Assembly (NCBI GenBank): GCA_011799875.1
Contig: CM022297.1
Span: 515,285,257 to 515,349,256 of the forward strand
Direction: 5' to 3'
From: Thinopyrum elongatum
Taxonomy: Eukaryota > Streptophyta > Magnoliopsida > Poales > Poaceae
DNA length: 64,000 nucleotides
The position numbers and the translations under genes are program-made. Position 1 is the stretch's first letter. The number at the start of each line of letters is the position of its first letter. Positions 1 to 10,903 of this stretch are shown in pieces. The notes beneath the pieces are model-generated. The model did not search any database, had not been told where the DNA came from, and saw nothing but the letters and a program-made list of their open reading frames with translations.

Positions 1-180
1 TGTGGCAGCTATGGTTGCTCGTGGTCATGGACTATGCCTACGGCATTGCCGTAGGCATAGATGCAAAACTTGCCGACGGTTTGCCGTAGGCATAGTCCTC
101 GACCAGGAGCTATCAGAGCTGCCACGTGGCATGTATGAGCTAGTAGCACATCTATGCCGACGGCAAAGCCGTCGACATAG
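1..180. repeat. CACTA left subterminal repeat cluster
   Basis: Direct and inverted copies of CTATGCC(T/G)ACGGC occur near 33, 48, 83, 151 and 167. Adjacent copies face each other and form short hairpins such as CTATGCCTACGGC followed by GCCGTAGGCATAG. Motifs like this near CACTA ends are normally transposase-binding sites; that role is inferred here. Confidence 0.7.
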
Positions 181-385
181 CTCGCGAGCTATATTCATGA
201 TAAATATACAAGTGATATTGCAAAAATTGAATAAAAGAAATACATTCATAATAAATGAAACATTAAAATTATTTGGTCTGAATAAGAAACAATAGACTTT
301 TTATTATTATAAATGTCAATTACAAGCATTCAGGAATTACAATTGAGGAAAAAAAAAATAAAAGAAGGAAAAGTCTAAACTAAAC

Positions 386-3100
386 CTACACTAAACTATC
401 TAGTTCTTCATCTTCTGCTTCTTTCTTCCAGTTCATAACCTGCAAAACAAGAAACCACAAACAGGAAAAACTTGATAAGGTTAAAATGTAGCATTCCCCT
501 AAGGGAAATGCCTTCGCTGTAGGAGCTAGCACTTAGGAGTTTGGAAACATTAGTCAAACCCCAATCGGTTAAGTTGATCAAAGAAATAGTAGAAGAGAGC
601 CAACACTATGTAAAGTGGCCAATGGCACAGTAACCAGCTAGGCCAAAAGGAACAGGTTCAATTGGCAGCAAGGAATAACCAAGACAGAAGTAGAGCCAGC
701 AAAGTATGGATCAAAGCCAAACCCTAAATCAACTCAAATTAGCACTAATCCATGATTAGGGGATCCCTCAATTAAGCTTGGGTTATCACTACATGCAACC
801 ATCAGGACTAAACCATATAACTAAACCACCAGTAGATGATGTACTAAACCATACAGAAATACCAATACATGGTATTTAGATAAAGACTAGTATATATCAA
901 ACACAGATACCAGCTTGAAAGAGAAACTTAATTTTATACCACTACAGGAGCAAATCATGAACCAGAGTAATTGCAGTAAAGAGATGAATCAGTATATGTG
1001 ATCAATAAGAGAGTTACAGCTATATACAAATGAAGGACTATATCCTTTATAAGATGACAAGAAACAGTAGCACTTATGATATGAACAAACAGAACCAGCA
1101 GCCAGCCAATAAAGAAACTAGCATGTGCTATATGACAGGAACAATAACATCTATAAGACCAAGATAATTGCAATGATAGACCAACAGTAGGGTCATGCAA
1201 TCATTCGATCCATTATTGCAGCACTAGTTAAGCGACAAATCAAATATAACAGTAGTTCCATTGGTTCAACCAACAAGTTAACAAAAGTTTACTTCCCTAC
1301 TAATTTTGCAACTCGTGATAATAAAGAAAGAGCACAAATAAATAGGAATGATCTTTTCCATGACACAAGCACGGCAAGCACAAACAAAATCACCCATGCG
1401 ATGAAACAGAGCACAGGTACTAATATAGCAGCACAAGAGAGGGAGCTAGAGGTAGGAGACGGATTCACAGGAAGGAGGTGTGTAGTCGTGCGCACACGAC
1501 CACGTCGCCGTCACACGGTGGGAGGATGTTGTAGTCGAGTTGGACCATGTGCGGGGCGTCGTCGTGGATTCGTGGCGGTGGATGACCTGGTTGTCGTCAT
1601 CGTCCACGGAGGATGCCTGCTGCTCCGAATATAACAAACAAGTGTGTGCTAGTGTCGTTGATCTAGTACAGAAATTAAGCAAGCTAGTATAGGAGACACG
1701 CGTGCTGCTGCTAGTATCTACAGAAATAAATCAAGCTGCCTGTGTGTGGTTGAGCTAGCTTAGTACGTACAGTCCATGGTTGGGCTCCAAAACTAACAGA
1801 GCATGCTAGCGTCAACAGAATCAATCACAGGTTTTTTTGTTGTTGTTGCTAGCACTGCTAGTTGTATGTGTTGATCCATCTATCCATGGACCTAACTAAT
1901 GTTGTTGTATCTAGACTAAGTGCAGCAACCCAAGAAGAACTAAAACTGCAGAACACATGTGTACGTAACTACGTATACTCATCCATGGCAAACTGTACCA
2001 AACCATCCATACATAGCCAGATTGGCAATGGAGCGGATTTAACACAAGACATGAAAAATTGATGAGCCAAAGATTTTTAGTATTACTAACTTGAAAGGAA
2101 GCTCACTGTTTCCATCTTCTATCTATCCATGATTTTATCTTTCTGAAGCAAGCATCAAAAAGCACAATGACAATCGAATTTCACACAAAAACTGAACAAA
2201 TACTTGCTGTTATGTAGTGTCCATGACAATTGCTATGTCCACTTCAGATCAGATTTGCAAGGGCTAGAAAGAGAGGTTGTAGCTCACCATGTATGGGGGT
2301 AGGAGGTGGATGCAGGGGAGGGGTGGAGGGCGTCCTGCAGCAGAAGCTTCGCATTAGAGCAACCTGCACAAACAGAGGAAGGGGAGATGAAAATCATGGT
2401 GAGGAAAAGGGCCTTCCACATGTTTAGATCGGGAAGAGAAACAGCAAAAAAAAAAGACCCAAAAAAAAAACCTTCCATGGCGTGCTGTACTAGGAGACAG
2501 CTCCTCTCTCTCCGTAGGGTTTGGGGCGCTTGGAGGCTCCATGAGGCCGCTGCGCGGTGGGGGACAAGGGACCATCTGCATGGCGGCGTCCCGCCCCACG
2601 GAGGTGCGCCCCTCCTGCCGTCGTCGCCGGACGCCCATGGCGATCTGCACAGAAGGAAGAGAAGATGAGTGAGGTGAGGTGAGGAGGAGATGGTGGGGAA
2701 GAAGGAGGGGGAGGGGCTTACCAGTGCTGGATCCGGTCACCTCTGGCCTGCCGTGGCCTACCGTGTGGATCCCGGGAACAAAAGGGGATGCAAAACCCTA
2801 GCCAGTGGGGGAGCCGCGGATCTGCACGGGGAAGGCAGACGCGAACCAAGGGGATCTCGCCGGCGTGCTGCGCGCGGCCGGAGCTCGCCTGAACGGCGTG
2901 TGGGTGGCGGCGGCGGCGGCGAGGGAGAGAGGGGTTCGGGGGGAGAGAGAGAGGAGGCGACGAGGGTTTGGTGGGTTGGAGCGAGAGAGAGTGTGTGTGG
3001 TGGTGCGTTCAGTGGGTCGGATGGATGGATGGATGTGGGATTGTGGGATTCGGGCACAAATGGATGGTAGGATGTGAGCCAGGTCATCGATCCGTGGCAC
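386..3100 (-). other. Spliced-looking transcription unit carried in the CACTA element
   Basis: Read on the minus strand, the region has a GC-rich 5' part with CT-rich 5'UTR-like sequence (about 2760-3100) and consensus splice sites. A 77-bp intron at 2645-2721 runs GTAAGC to TGTGCAG. A 108-bp intron at 2364-2471 runs GT to TTTGTGCAG. An exon at 2288-2363 is followed by a GTGAGC donor. A last exon enters at 439 after TTTTGCAG and holds an ATG-led frame MNWKKEAEDEELDSLV that stops at 386-388. The roughly 1.85-kb stretch 440-2287 would be the last intron or introns; I see no other exon there. A protein is not secure: the ATG-led frame of exon 2 (from 2638, MGVRRRRQEGR...) meets TAA just inside exon 3. 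It may be a captured host gene fragment, a long non-coding RNA, or an element gene with an unusual start. I do not recognise a family. Confidence 0.45.
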
Positions 3101-3589
3101 ACATGGATCCACCATGAGAATAAGTGAAACTGAAATTGAGTGTGTGGGTCTCTCTCTCTTGACTATTTTTTCTTTTTTTTTCTAATTCTGATTTCATTCG
3201 CGGGCTGTTTTTTTCCCGGTGAAAACAAAAGGAAATAATATATGGTTGGCGGGCCGTGGGCTGGGTTTCGAAAGCATCGTGTGCATGTTTCGTCGGCTTT
3301 GGAACACGGCATGGTGCGAGCAAGCCCACACGTTTCGTTCGGCTTTCGCAGAACACTGCAAATAATATAGTTATATTCGGCTCGCGTCGTGGAGGTCGAG
3401 GAAGAACCGGCGTTCATCATCGTCGTCCTCAACAACTGCTACACATGCACTCGGAGGGGGTTGTGAGGCCGAACATGAACACGTGTGATGGTCAACATCA
3501 TAGATCTTCCTCCGCGATGGGTGGGTGATGCACGGCGAGTACAATGTTCCACGAGATATGCATGTTGTGGGCCTCTTCCGGCTCGGAAT

Positions 3590-5720
3590 TATGTTGTGAT
3601 AGCTCAGCCCATGTGAACATGTCAGACCAAGGTATTAGCCCAACCCACCACAAGATTGCCTTAGGCTGACCGACGTGGCAATTTCCCCCATGCAAGTGCT
3701 GACGACAGTGCGCCATGAAGGGGCACACTTCGGAGTTGCGTGCCAGGTGGTCACACCTGCCACCACACATTCAGACATGTAAGAGGATCCACACACTTCG
3801 GAGCTGCATATTGCCTATTTAAATATCCCACCACACTTGGTGGCATTGCTACCCCCCAAGGCCCACGACCGCCCTAACCCTGGCCTCGTTTATCTGAAGA
3901 TCTAGGCCTTTGACTTTCGCCGGACGGACTTTAACCAACGTTCTTTTCCATTGGTGTTGTGATAGGTCATCCCATACGAAACTCTACAGAACAAGGTCCG
4001 GGCCAACCCACCACAAAATTCCCTCCCGTGTCGACCCGACGTGGTTGTTTCCCCCCTCCAAGTGCTGGCGGCAGTGCCATCCGTGATGGGGTCACACTCC
4101 GAAGCTGCGTGCGGGATGACACTGAATTGAGCACGCTTGAGTGTTCAAGAATATTCATGCAACACCAAAACTGCAAAACATTACTTCAGTGTCATCGCCG
4201 TCCATGAGGGGGGCCACACTCCGGAGCTGCGTATTGCCTCGGGACCTTGCACAGTGTCGTCATATGGCCCTTGTAGGGTGCGGTGAAAGTTTTAGTGCGT
4301 TTCGCAGAAGCCTGACCGGAGGTCGCTTGTAAACTGCACCTCCGTGGTTTGTCAAATGGGGAAATTACAGATCTGCAAGGCGGCCACCTGAACTGATGTG
4401 CAGAAGTGGTTTGTCATATCATATATGATGTCTTTGCAGTGTGTAGGCCTAGTGCAACCCAGAGGGGGCATGCCCCACCACCGGAGGCGAATGTACCTCG
4501 GCGCCATGCCAGATCTAGCCGTTAAATCCACGTGAAACCTACTATGCCGGAAATCCTCGGGACCTGGCATGGTGTAGTCATTTGGCCCTTGTAGGGTGTG
4601 GTAAAAGTTTGAGCATGTTTCGCAGAAGCCTGACCGGAGGCCGCTTGTAAACTACACCATCTCTAAGGTAGTATCTGGTTATCAGAGAGAGAACGTGTCC
4701 GGTTTTGTGAAGGAATTGTGCTGCCCGTTGCTCCGTTGGCTATTTCAACCTCCATCACACTTGTATACATAAATTAAGACACAAATGCATGTTTTGGTGG
4801 CATTGCTACCCAGGCCCCCGACCGACCTAACGTAGCCCCCTTGCCCGGAGATCTAGGCCTTTGACATTCACCGGATGGCCTTTGACCAACGGACTTTTCC
4901 ACCTGGTTGTGATAGGCCAGCCCATAGGAACATTTCAGAACAAGGTCTGGGCCACACCCACCATCAGATCCCCCTCGTGTCGACCGACGCGGCCGTTTCC
5001 CCCTCCAAGTGCCGGCGGAAGAGCCTTCTGTGAAGGGGGTCACACTCTGGAGCCGCATGACGGGTGTTTGCACCTGACACCACACTTTCCAATATGTAAG
5101 AGGACCCAGCGCAAGATTTGGTGGCATAGCTAGCCCCCGAAGGCCCCTAGCCACACTCGTAGACACGCGAAGAACAATCCGTAGGGGCATTTTTTTCACA
5201 TACTCTTGCATCTTAAAAAATATAAGAAATTGCCACGCCTATTATATCACATGTGTCTGCACTGTGTAAAAATTTCATGAAATGATCATGCTCGAGTGTT
5301 CAGAAATATTCATGCAACGCCAAAACCGCAGAGGATTACTTCGATTTCATTGTCGTCCGTGAGGGGGGGGGGGGGGGCTACACGAGAAGCGTATGCCTCT
5401 TCAGACATGACACCACAACTTAAGACATGTATGAGGACCCAGCGCGATGCTCTGGTGGCATTGCTACCCCCCGAAGGCCCCCGGCCGGCCTAACCCTGGA
5501 CCAGTTGACCCAGAGATCTACGCCTTTGACTTCGCTGGACGGGATTTGACCAATGGACGTTTTCACCTGGTTGATAGGTCAGCCCATAGGAAAACTTGAG
5601 AACAAGTTTGGGCCAAACCCACCATAAGATTCCCTCCGTGTCGACCCAAGTGGCCGTTTTCCCCCTTCAAGTGCCGACGGCATCATCGTCCATGAAGGGT
5701 CACACATCCGGAGCCTGTTG
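3590..5720. repeat. Diverged internal repeats of the CACTA element
   Basis: A block of about 270 bp recurs in order. It reads GGTGGCATTGCTACCCCCC, then AGATCTAGGCCTTTGAC, a segment with GATAGGTCAGCCCATAGGA, a CCCACCA segment with GTGTCGACCC, and then CACACTCCGGAGCTGCGTG. Copies start near 3837, 4797 and 5456, with partial copies near 3600 and 5118. Spacing is irregular (about 960 and 660 bp) and the copies differ by many substitutions. A GCAGAAGCCTGACCGGAGG segment also recurs at about 4304 and 4622. All frames are short, so this looks like non-coding filler amplified inside the element. Confidence 0.6.
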
Positions 5721-6189
5721 GGGTGTTTGCGCCTACCACCACAATCCTTGAAATAATCTGATGGATGTAGATAAAAAATTTGTCTCGATTGGCCAAGGAA
5801 TGAAAAATATACAAAAATTCAAAACAAAAGGGTGTTTTCTGTAAATTTGAAGCAAACATGATTTAAGTTTGTTCAAATTTGAAACAAGCATAGCAACAGA
5901 ATCCTTTCAAGATTCTGATAAAAAACCATATAAAATTTGTCAAAATCGATCCAAGTATCAATTACTTATGATTTTAACAAAGTATAAAGACACTATATGC
6001 AGAAGTAAATGAGGTCACATTTCTAACATAATAAAAAACAAAAACAAACTGGATATTCATAATCCATGAAAAATTCTACCCCAGTCGATGTATAATTTGT
6101 GTATGTTTAAGTTTAGATAGTTAGATTTAAATCATTCAAATTTTAACTTTGAAAAAAATAAAAATAATTTAAAATAAAAAACAGATGAT

Positions 6190-6640
6190 ATCTATGCCTA
6201 CGGCCATGACGTAGGCATAGTTCTCGGGGCTACCAGGAGGCGCCAAGTGCGGGGGCTATGCCTACGGCCTTGTCGTAGGCATAGATGGAAAACTATGCCT
6301 ACGGCTTTGCCGTCGGCAAGCTCTCGCGAGTGGCAGCTCCTAGTAAAAAAACAGATGATATTTATGCCGACGGCCACCGTCAGGGCCGTCGCATAGATTT
6401 GACGGTGTCAGCCGCCGTCGTCCCCGGGCCCACCAGGGCCATCTCTATGCCGACGGCCTAAAATGCCTACGGCTGCCGTAGGCATAGATCGATATATGCC
6501 GACGGCTTATTATGCCTAGGCTGCCGTAGGCATAGATGGAGCTATGCCGACGGCTTTTCTATGCCGACGGTATTCCCAGGCCGTCGGCATAGTCTATCTA
6601 TGCCTACGGCAGCCGTCGGCATAGATAAGGCCGTAGGCAT
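6190..6640. repeat. CACTA right subterminal repeat cluster
   Basis: At least eleven forward TATGCC(T/G)ACGGC motifs and about nine reverse GCCGT(A/C)GGCATA motifs are packed into 450 bp, many as facing pairs. The same motif occurs at 1-180, which ties the two clusters to one element. Confidence 0.75.
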
Positions 6641-6659
6641 ATAAGGTTATTCGGTAGTG

Positions 6660-7484
6660 AGCAGTAGGAGTGATTGATTGCCCTAATGAATAAACCAAGT
6701 CCGTGTCAAGTGAGAAGTGAGTAAGTGACACAGCTCCACGCTGACAGAGAAGACAATAGCCCAGATGCATGCGACATCCAAACCAAACAGCTCTCAACTT
6801 TTGCCAAAGTCACTCTGACTGAATAAGCAGACAACAATAGCCTAGATGCTTGCACGTCCAAACCAAACAGCTACGATATGAACTTCTCCCAACCAGCATG
6901 TGAGTAATACATAGCTTGGTTCGTCCTCTGTAAATAATACATAGCTCAGTTCGGTCTGCGTAAATCATACACAAACAATAACAGAGTTGTGCTACGATAA
7001 GAGTTAAAATAAAATTCAGGGTTGTTACAAAGCCCAACCTTCCCTAGCGGCGAATTAAAAGCACATCTACTGATGTTTGCTCTACTCAAGCAACCCAACA
7101 AGAGGCTGGCAAATAGATTTAGGAAAGAATACATCATCTACTCGACAAATTCGCTTGACAAATAGATTTAGGAACGAATACAGACAGAATCTGGTTACAG
7201 GCCGGTTGCATGATGGTGGTTGACCACTTGAGTTGCAGGCTTGCAGTAAATTGCGGATTGAACTGGACACCCGTGAAGCTCTCCAGATGCATCACTTGAC
7301 TTGGATCCACGAACTGCTGTTCAAGATGAATACAAAATCAGCACAACGTGTATAGAACAGGTTCTATTGTTTCAGAATGAAGAATGCACAACAGAGTTTA
7401 GATAATTGCTACTTATGGGAGTGAGTAAAATTAACCACGATCATTTGAATTACCAGGATAAGGCAGCTAGTTCTTGCTGGTCTC
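6660..7484. other. Stretch between CACTA end and NLR pseudogene, with short direct repeats
   Basis: No coding region is supported. Three short duplications are visible: a segment of about 45 bp containing CATCCAAACCAAACAGCT (near 6745 and 6829), AATACATAGCTTGGTTCG-like units near 6905 and 6934, and CAAATAGATTTAGGAA near 7110 and 7160. The part next to 7485 would be the 3' flank of the NLR pseudogene. Confidence 0.5.
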
Positions 7485-9245
7485 TCATTCTTCCCGTCTC
7501 CATTCTTTGCCTGAGATTACACAAAACGCCCCTCCATCATTTCTTCCCACTATTCTTTTTTCTGCGAGGGTCTCTTCCCACTCCTTTTCATCCTTCTTAA
7601 ACATGAAATCTTCACGGACTCTGTGGACACGGATTTCACGGTCGGGGTGCAAGTTGATTGCTTTTTTAATGGAAGATTCCAGACTCCAGAGCCTTCACCC
7701 TGCTTGGACCTGTGCAGAAACAATCGATTTTGATATCAAGGTGTGCAAGGCCTGAAAGATGCTCCACCCCCAAGTCTGCAAAAAAGTCGGACGCCACCGA
7801 TATTGGGGTCAACTCAAGATGGAGACATCGGAGTGCTGGCACAGCACCTGGTGCAAATGTTAGCCGCTGTCCAAATGATTTTATCTCTAAGATGCGCACT
7901 CCACCAGTAGCAGGATAAGGGGACTTATATTTGAAGTGGAACACCTTTAGGGGTTTGAATCCATTACTACCCACGGTCAGCTTTTCTTTGATCGCATATT
8001 TTATCTCTAGCTGAAGATGGGCCAGATAAGGCATGCCCATGAGGACTTGGAGACTCTCCTTATCAAATTCCCTGACTATTATGCAGAGTTTCACGAGATT
8101 CTGGAGGGAGGCCATTCCCCTGGGAACCATTCCAAAAGCTGACTGAATTTCAAGAACTTGGAGGCACGTGTATGTGCAGCATGGGTTACAGAACAGACGC
8201 TCGGCTATATCTCTATCAATATGAAGACAACGAAGGTTGCATTTGCCCAACTCATTTACTTCCTCCGCAAATCTCACTGGGTCGTCAGTTTTCATGATTT
8301 CTGCAACTGCGCCACAGTTGATGGCAGTTTTGGAAGTAGATAACAGCCTCTCAAATCCAGAGTCTCTAAGTGCTGCAGCTTTCCAATTTCACCAGGAAGC
8401 TCCGTCATTTCAAAACTGTTAATTCGCAAATACCTCAACTGCCGTGAACTTCCAATGTGTTTTACATGCTTGTTTTCCAACCACAAACATCCTTTAAGAT
8501 CCAACACCAGCAAAGCATGGAAGTCCACAAGATGGGGTATCTGCTCAACTTGCCAAAACACAGTCAGTGAGCGAACATGTATCTTGATTTCTGTAATTGC
8601 ACGAACTGCGCCATTATGCTCTTTGCCACTAAATTGCATGGACAGGCGTCCAATCTTGCTTGGAAAAGAATTGCATACACGTCCATTCAAAACAGTGGCA
8701 AAATTCTCTTCATCTGATAAAGATATGATAAGGTCAAGCACCATATCATGGACTCGACAATATTTCACAGTACCATCATCATCAATATCAGTTGGCTGGA
8801 TCATATTTCTATTAACAAGTTCATTGGTACAGCTCTTTGCTACCTCATCCAAACGTCCCCATTGTCTATCAAGGAATCCTTCGGCCATCCATTTCCATTT
8901 CAGTTCTTCACACTCCATATTGTAGTCCTCTGGATATATACACAAGTACAACAAACAAGTTTTCAAATGGTGTGGAAGATCCCAGTAACTAAGTAATAGT
9001 ATACCATTCTTCTCTTTTAAGTTCCCATCATTATCAAGCAAAGGACCAGTACCAATGGAATCTTACAGTCTCTCCCATTCATCCTTCTTATGTCTCTTAT
9101 TGGCAAGCAAACTTGCAAATGTAATTATAGCTAGTGGAAGATCACCACATTTTTTTAAAGATCTTAGTTGACACATCTTCCAGTTCAACAGGACAGGGGT
9201 CATCTACGCGGAATATTCTCTTAAAGAACAATTTTCGAGAACAAT

Positions 9246-9364
9246 TTTGTAACCGGAGTACTTTAATAAAGCTATTAATTGGATCTGGCCTGGCTGTTTA
9301 ATTTTTTTATTTCTTATTTTTCGAGTAACTTATTTTGCATCAATCAAAGTACTCCGGTTACAAA
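9246..9364. mobile_element. Small inverted-repeat (MITE-like) element in the NLR pseudogene
   Basis: GTAACCGGAGTACTTT at 9249-9264 is perfectly inverted at 9346-9361, and the pairing extends three bases outward on each side. The enclosed sequence is AT-rich and about 80 bp long. It lies exactly where the NLR reading frame breaks off. No clear TSD is seen, so the superfamily is not assigned. Confidence 0.55.
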
Positions 9365-9371
9365 TAGATAA

Positions 9372-9644
9372 GGCTGCCCGTAATGGGAGTATCATAGCTT
9401 GTATAATGCATGCCAACTAGACAATTTTGATGAGGTGACATAGAATTTAATGAAGAAAAATAGGATTGAGTATCATATCATGATACCATATTATAATAAA
9501 TATTGTACTACTATATGTCTTGCATGACAATAAATAAGGTCATTTAAGATACTAATATATGATACTATGAATTACGGAGGTAGTATCATACAGTAGTATC
9601 ATATACATTATACTAACTTATGATACTACCCACTGCAGGCAGCC
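9372..9644. mobile_element. PIF/Harbinger (Tourist-like) MITE
   Basis: The 273-bp element has terminal inverted repeats GGCTGCCCGTAATGGG at the left and, on the opposite strand of the right end, GGCTGCCTGCAGTGGG. It is flanked by TAA on both sides (9369-9371 and 9645-9647), the 3-bp TSD typical of PIF/Harbinger. The interior is AT-rich and full of short GTATCAT/ATGATAC motifs. It sits where the kinase-2/RNBS-B part of the NLR should be. Confidence 0.75.
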
Positions 9645-10532
9645 TAAGATTAAAAATGAGTACTACAAAATACAAATAGAGGCATTGATTCGATCTGGCC
9701 TGGCAAAAAAAAAAACTGTTTCCGGTCAAGATTTGTGCAATTTTACGAATTAGTCGGTCTATGTTCCAACCATTTGGCTGACATTCCTTGTCATCGATTT
9801 GACACAAGATATCCTTCAAAAGCTTCTGTAGATCAAGAGTGCGTGAAACCGATACAGAAGCTCGGCACTGGAAGTCCTCTCCTACTCCAATCTTACGATA
9901 CACATCCATTGCCAAGGTGGTCTTCCCCAACCCTCCGGACCCAACAATCGGCACCACTTTCAGCTCCATACTCTCATCCATCAACAAATTAGTAACTTGC
10001 TTCACTCGGCCGTCCATTGCCACCAAGCCCTTGACCTCCTCTTGGAGCGTGGTTATCCGCGGATCTATCTCCACCGTCCTCGTTGCACTGTAATAACTCT
10101 CATCAAGCTTGTACCTAGTATCATTTTTTGACAATAAGAACATTATTAATCTCGATGTAGCATCGAGAAATAGCACATAAAACCGCAAGAGTAGGAAGCT
10201 TGTACCTGTCACGCCGCTCACTTTCCTCCATGACGCGAGCTTTGAGCTCTTTGACCTGAGTCGCGATGTCATGGCGCGCCCACAGAGTCTTGAGCCGGCG
10301 CGCCATCCTCTTCATGAATTTTGGTTTGGCCTCTCCACTTCCAAGCCGGTCCATGAAGCGGTCGATGCAGTCTTCCATGTCGTAGCTGAGGTCACGCACG
10401 TTGTCTCTCCAACCTTTTGCCAGGCCATCAAGTTTCTCCATGCCCGCTAGTGTCTCCAGCAAGGTTTGCATCCTGCCGAGTTCGCGCTTGAGGAACACGA
10501 TCTCCTTGCAGACCCTCTTGAGCAGATTGTAC

Positions 10533-10713
10533 CAATGTTTTAAATAGCGGGCTATGGAAAATAACGGCGGGCCTCCAAATCAGTTATAGCGGAGCTATAG
10601 CGGGCTAAAGCGAGCTATAGCGGGCTATTTGTGAAGACGACCATTTAGCGGCACCCTGCTAAAAAGGCTATAGCGGGCTATAGCGGAGCTATAGCCGGTT
10701 ATTTAAAACTATG
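10533..10713. mobile_element. hAT-type MITE with perfect 8-bp TSD
   Basis: GATTGTAC occurs at 10525-10532 and again at 10714-10721. Between them is a 181-bp element that begins CAATGTTTTAAATAGC and ends GTTATTTAAAACTATG, so the ends are inverted repeats. The interior is built from GCGGGCTATAGC motifs. An 8-bp TSD is the hAT signature. Removing the element plus one TSD copy joins the two halves of the NLR coiled-coil in frame (the ...GDEY half meets NLLKRVCK...). In place, it puts a TAG two codons after the junction. Confidence 0.85.
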
Positions 10714-10903
10714 GATTGTACTCGTCACCGAGCAAGGTGGCGAGCTTGCCGAGGAGGGAATTCATCGCCCCTGTCCCGATGCTCACCCCCGCCATATCCT
10801 TTGATGAATGAATAAGGAGGACAAGTTCTTAGGAAGAGAAGAAGCTGCTCAACAAGTGCTATGGATGGCCTTATTTGGTGGAGAAGGATGACGCTGGGCA
10901 CTA

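Larger units (their letters stand above)
1..6659. mobile_element. CACTA transposon, right part (left end outside the window)
   Basis: The right end is seen directly. On the minus strand the sequence begins CACTACCGAATAACC at 6659, the class-defining CACTA terminus. It is preceded by a dense array of inverted subterminal motifs of the type CTATGCCGACGGC / GCCGTCGGCATAG. A similar array at 1-180 suggests that the left terminus lies just upstream of the window. No transposase-like reading frame is visible, so this is probably a non-autonomous or gene-carrying copy. Inside it are a spliced-looking minus-strand unit (386-3100) and diverged internal repeats (about 3590-5720). The stretches 3100-3590 and 5720-6180 show nothing else recognisable; the latter is AT-rich. 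The flanking TSD cannot be checked without the left end. Confidence 0.75.
7485..10795 (-). pseudogene. CC-NBS-LRR (NLR) disease-resistance pseudogene
   Basis: NLRs are intracellular immune receptors. The natural start ATG is at 10795 (MAGVSIGTGAMNSLL...), giving an Rx_N-type coiled-coil with an EDVID-like MEDCIDRFM. A 91-bp intron (10115-10205, GT...TAG) separates this from the NB-ARC domain with P-loop GSGGLGKTTLA. After RNBS-A the frame runs into foreign DNA at about 9710. It resumes near 9240 at SRKLFFKRIF, with GDLPLAI (GLPL), an RNBS-D block (LKTCLLYLCIYPEDY), VHDMVLD (MHD-like), then leucine-rich repeats and a C-terminal IRVHRVREDFMFKKD block with its stop at 7485-7487. Lesions: a hAT MITE in the coiled-coil that brings a stop at once, loss of kinase-2 and RNBS-B, a frameshift at the A/T run 9150-9156, a stop after KKDEWERL, a frameshift and deletion near 8292-8330, and a frameshift near 7666. 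Family resemblance is to grass RGA5/Pik-like CC-NLRs, from memory. Confidence 0.9.

Noticed and set aside
2684..3115. Overlapping Ser/Pro/Arg-rich frames on both strands at 2690-3115
   Set aside because: They come from CT-rich, GC-rich leader sequence with low complexity. Splice sites suggest this is a leader and first exon, and no family is recognisable.
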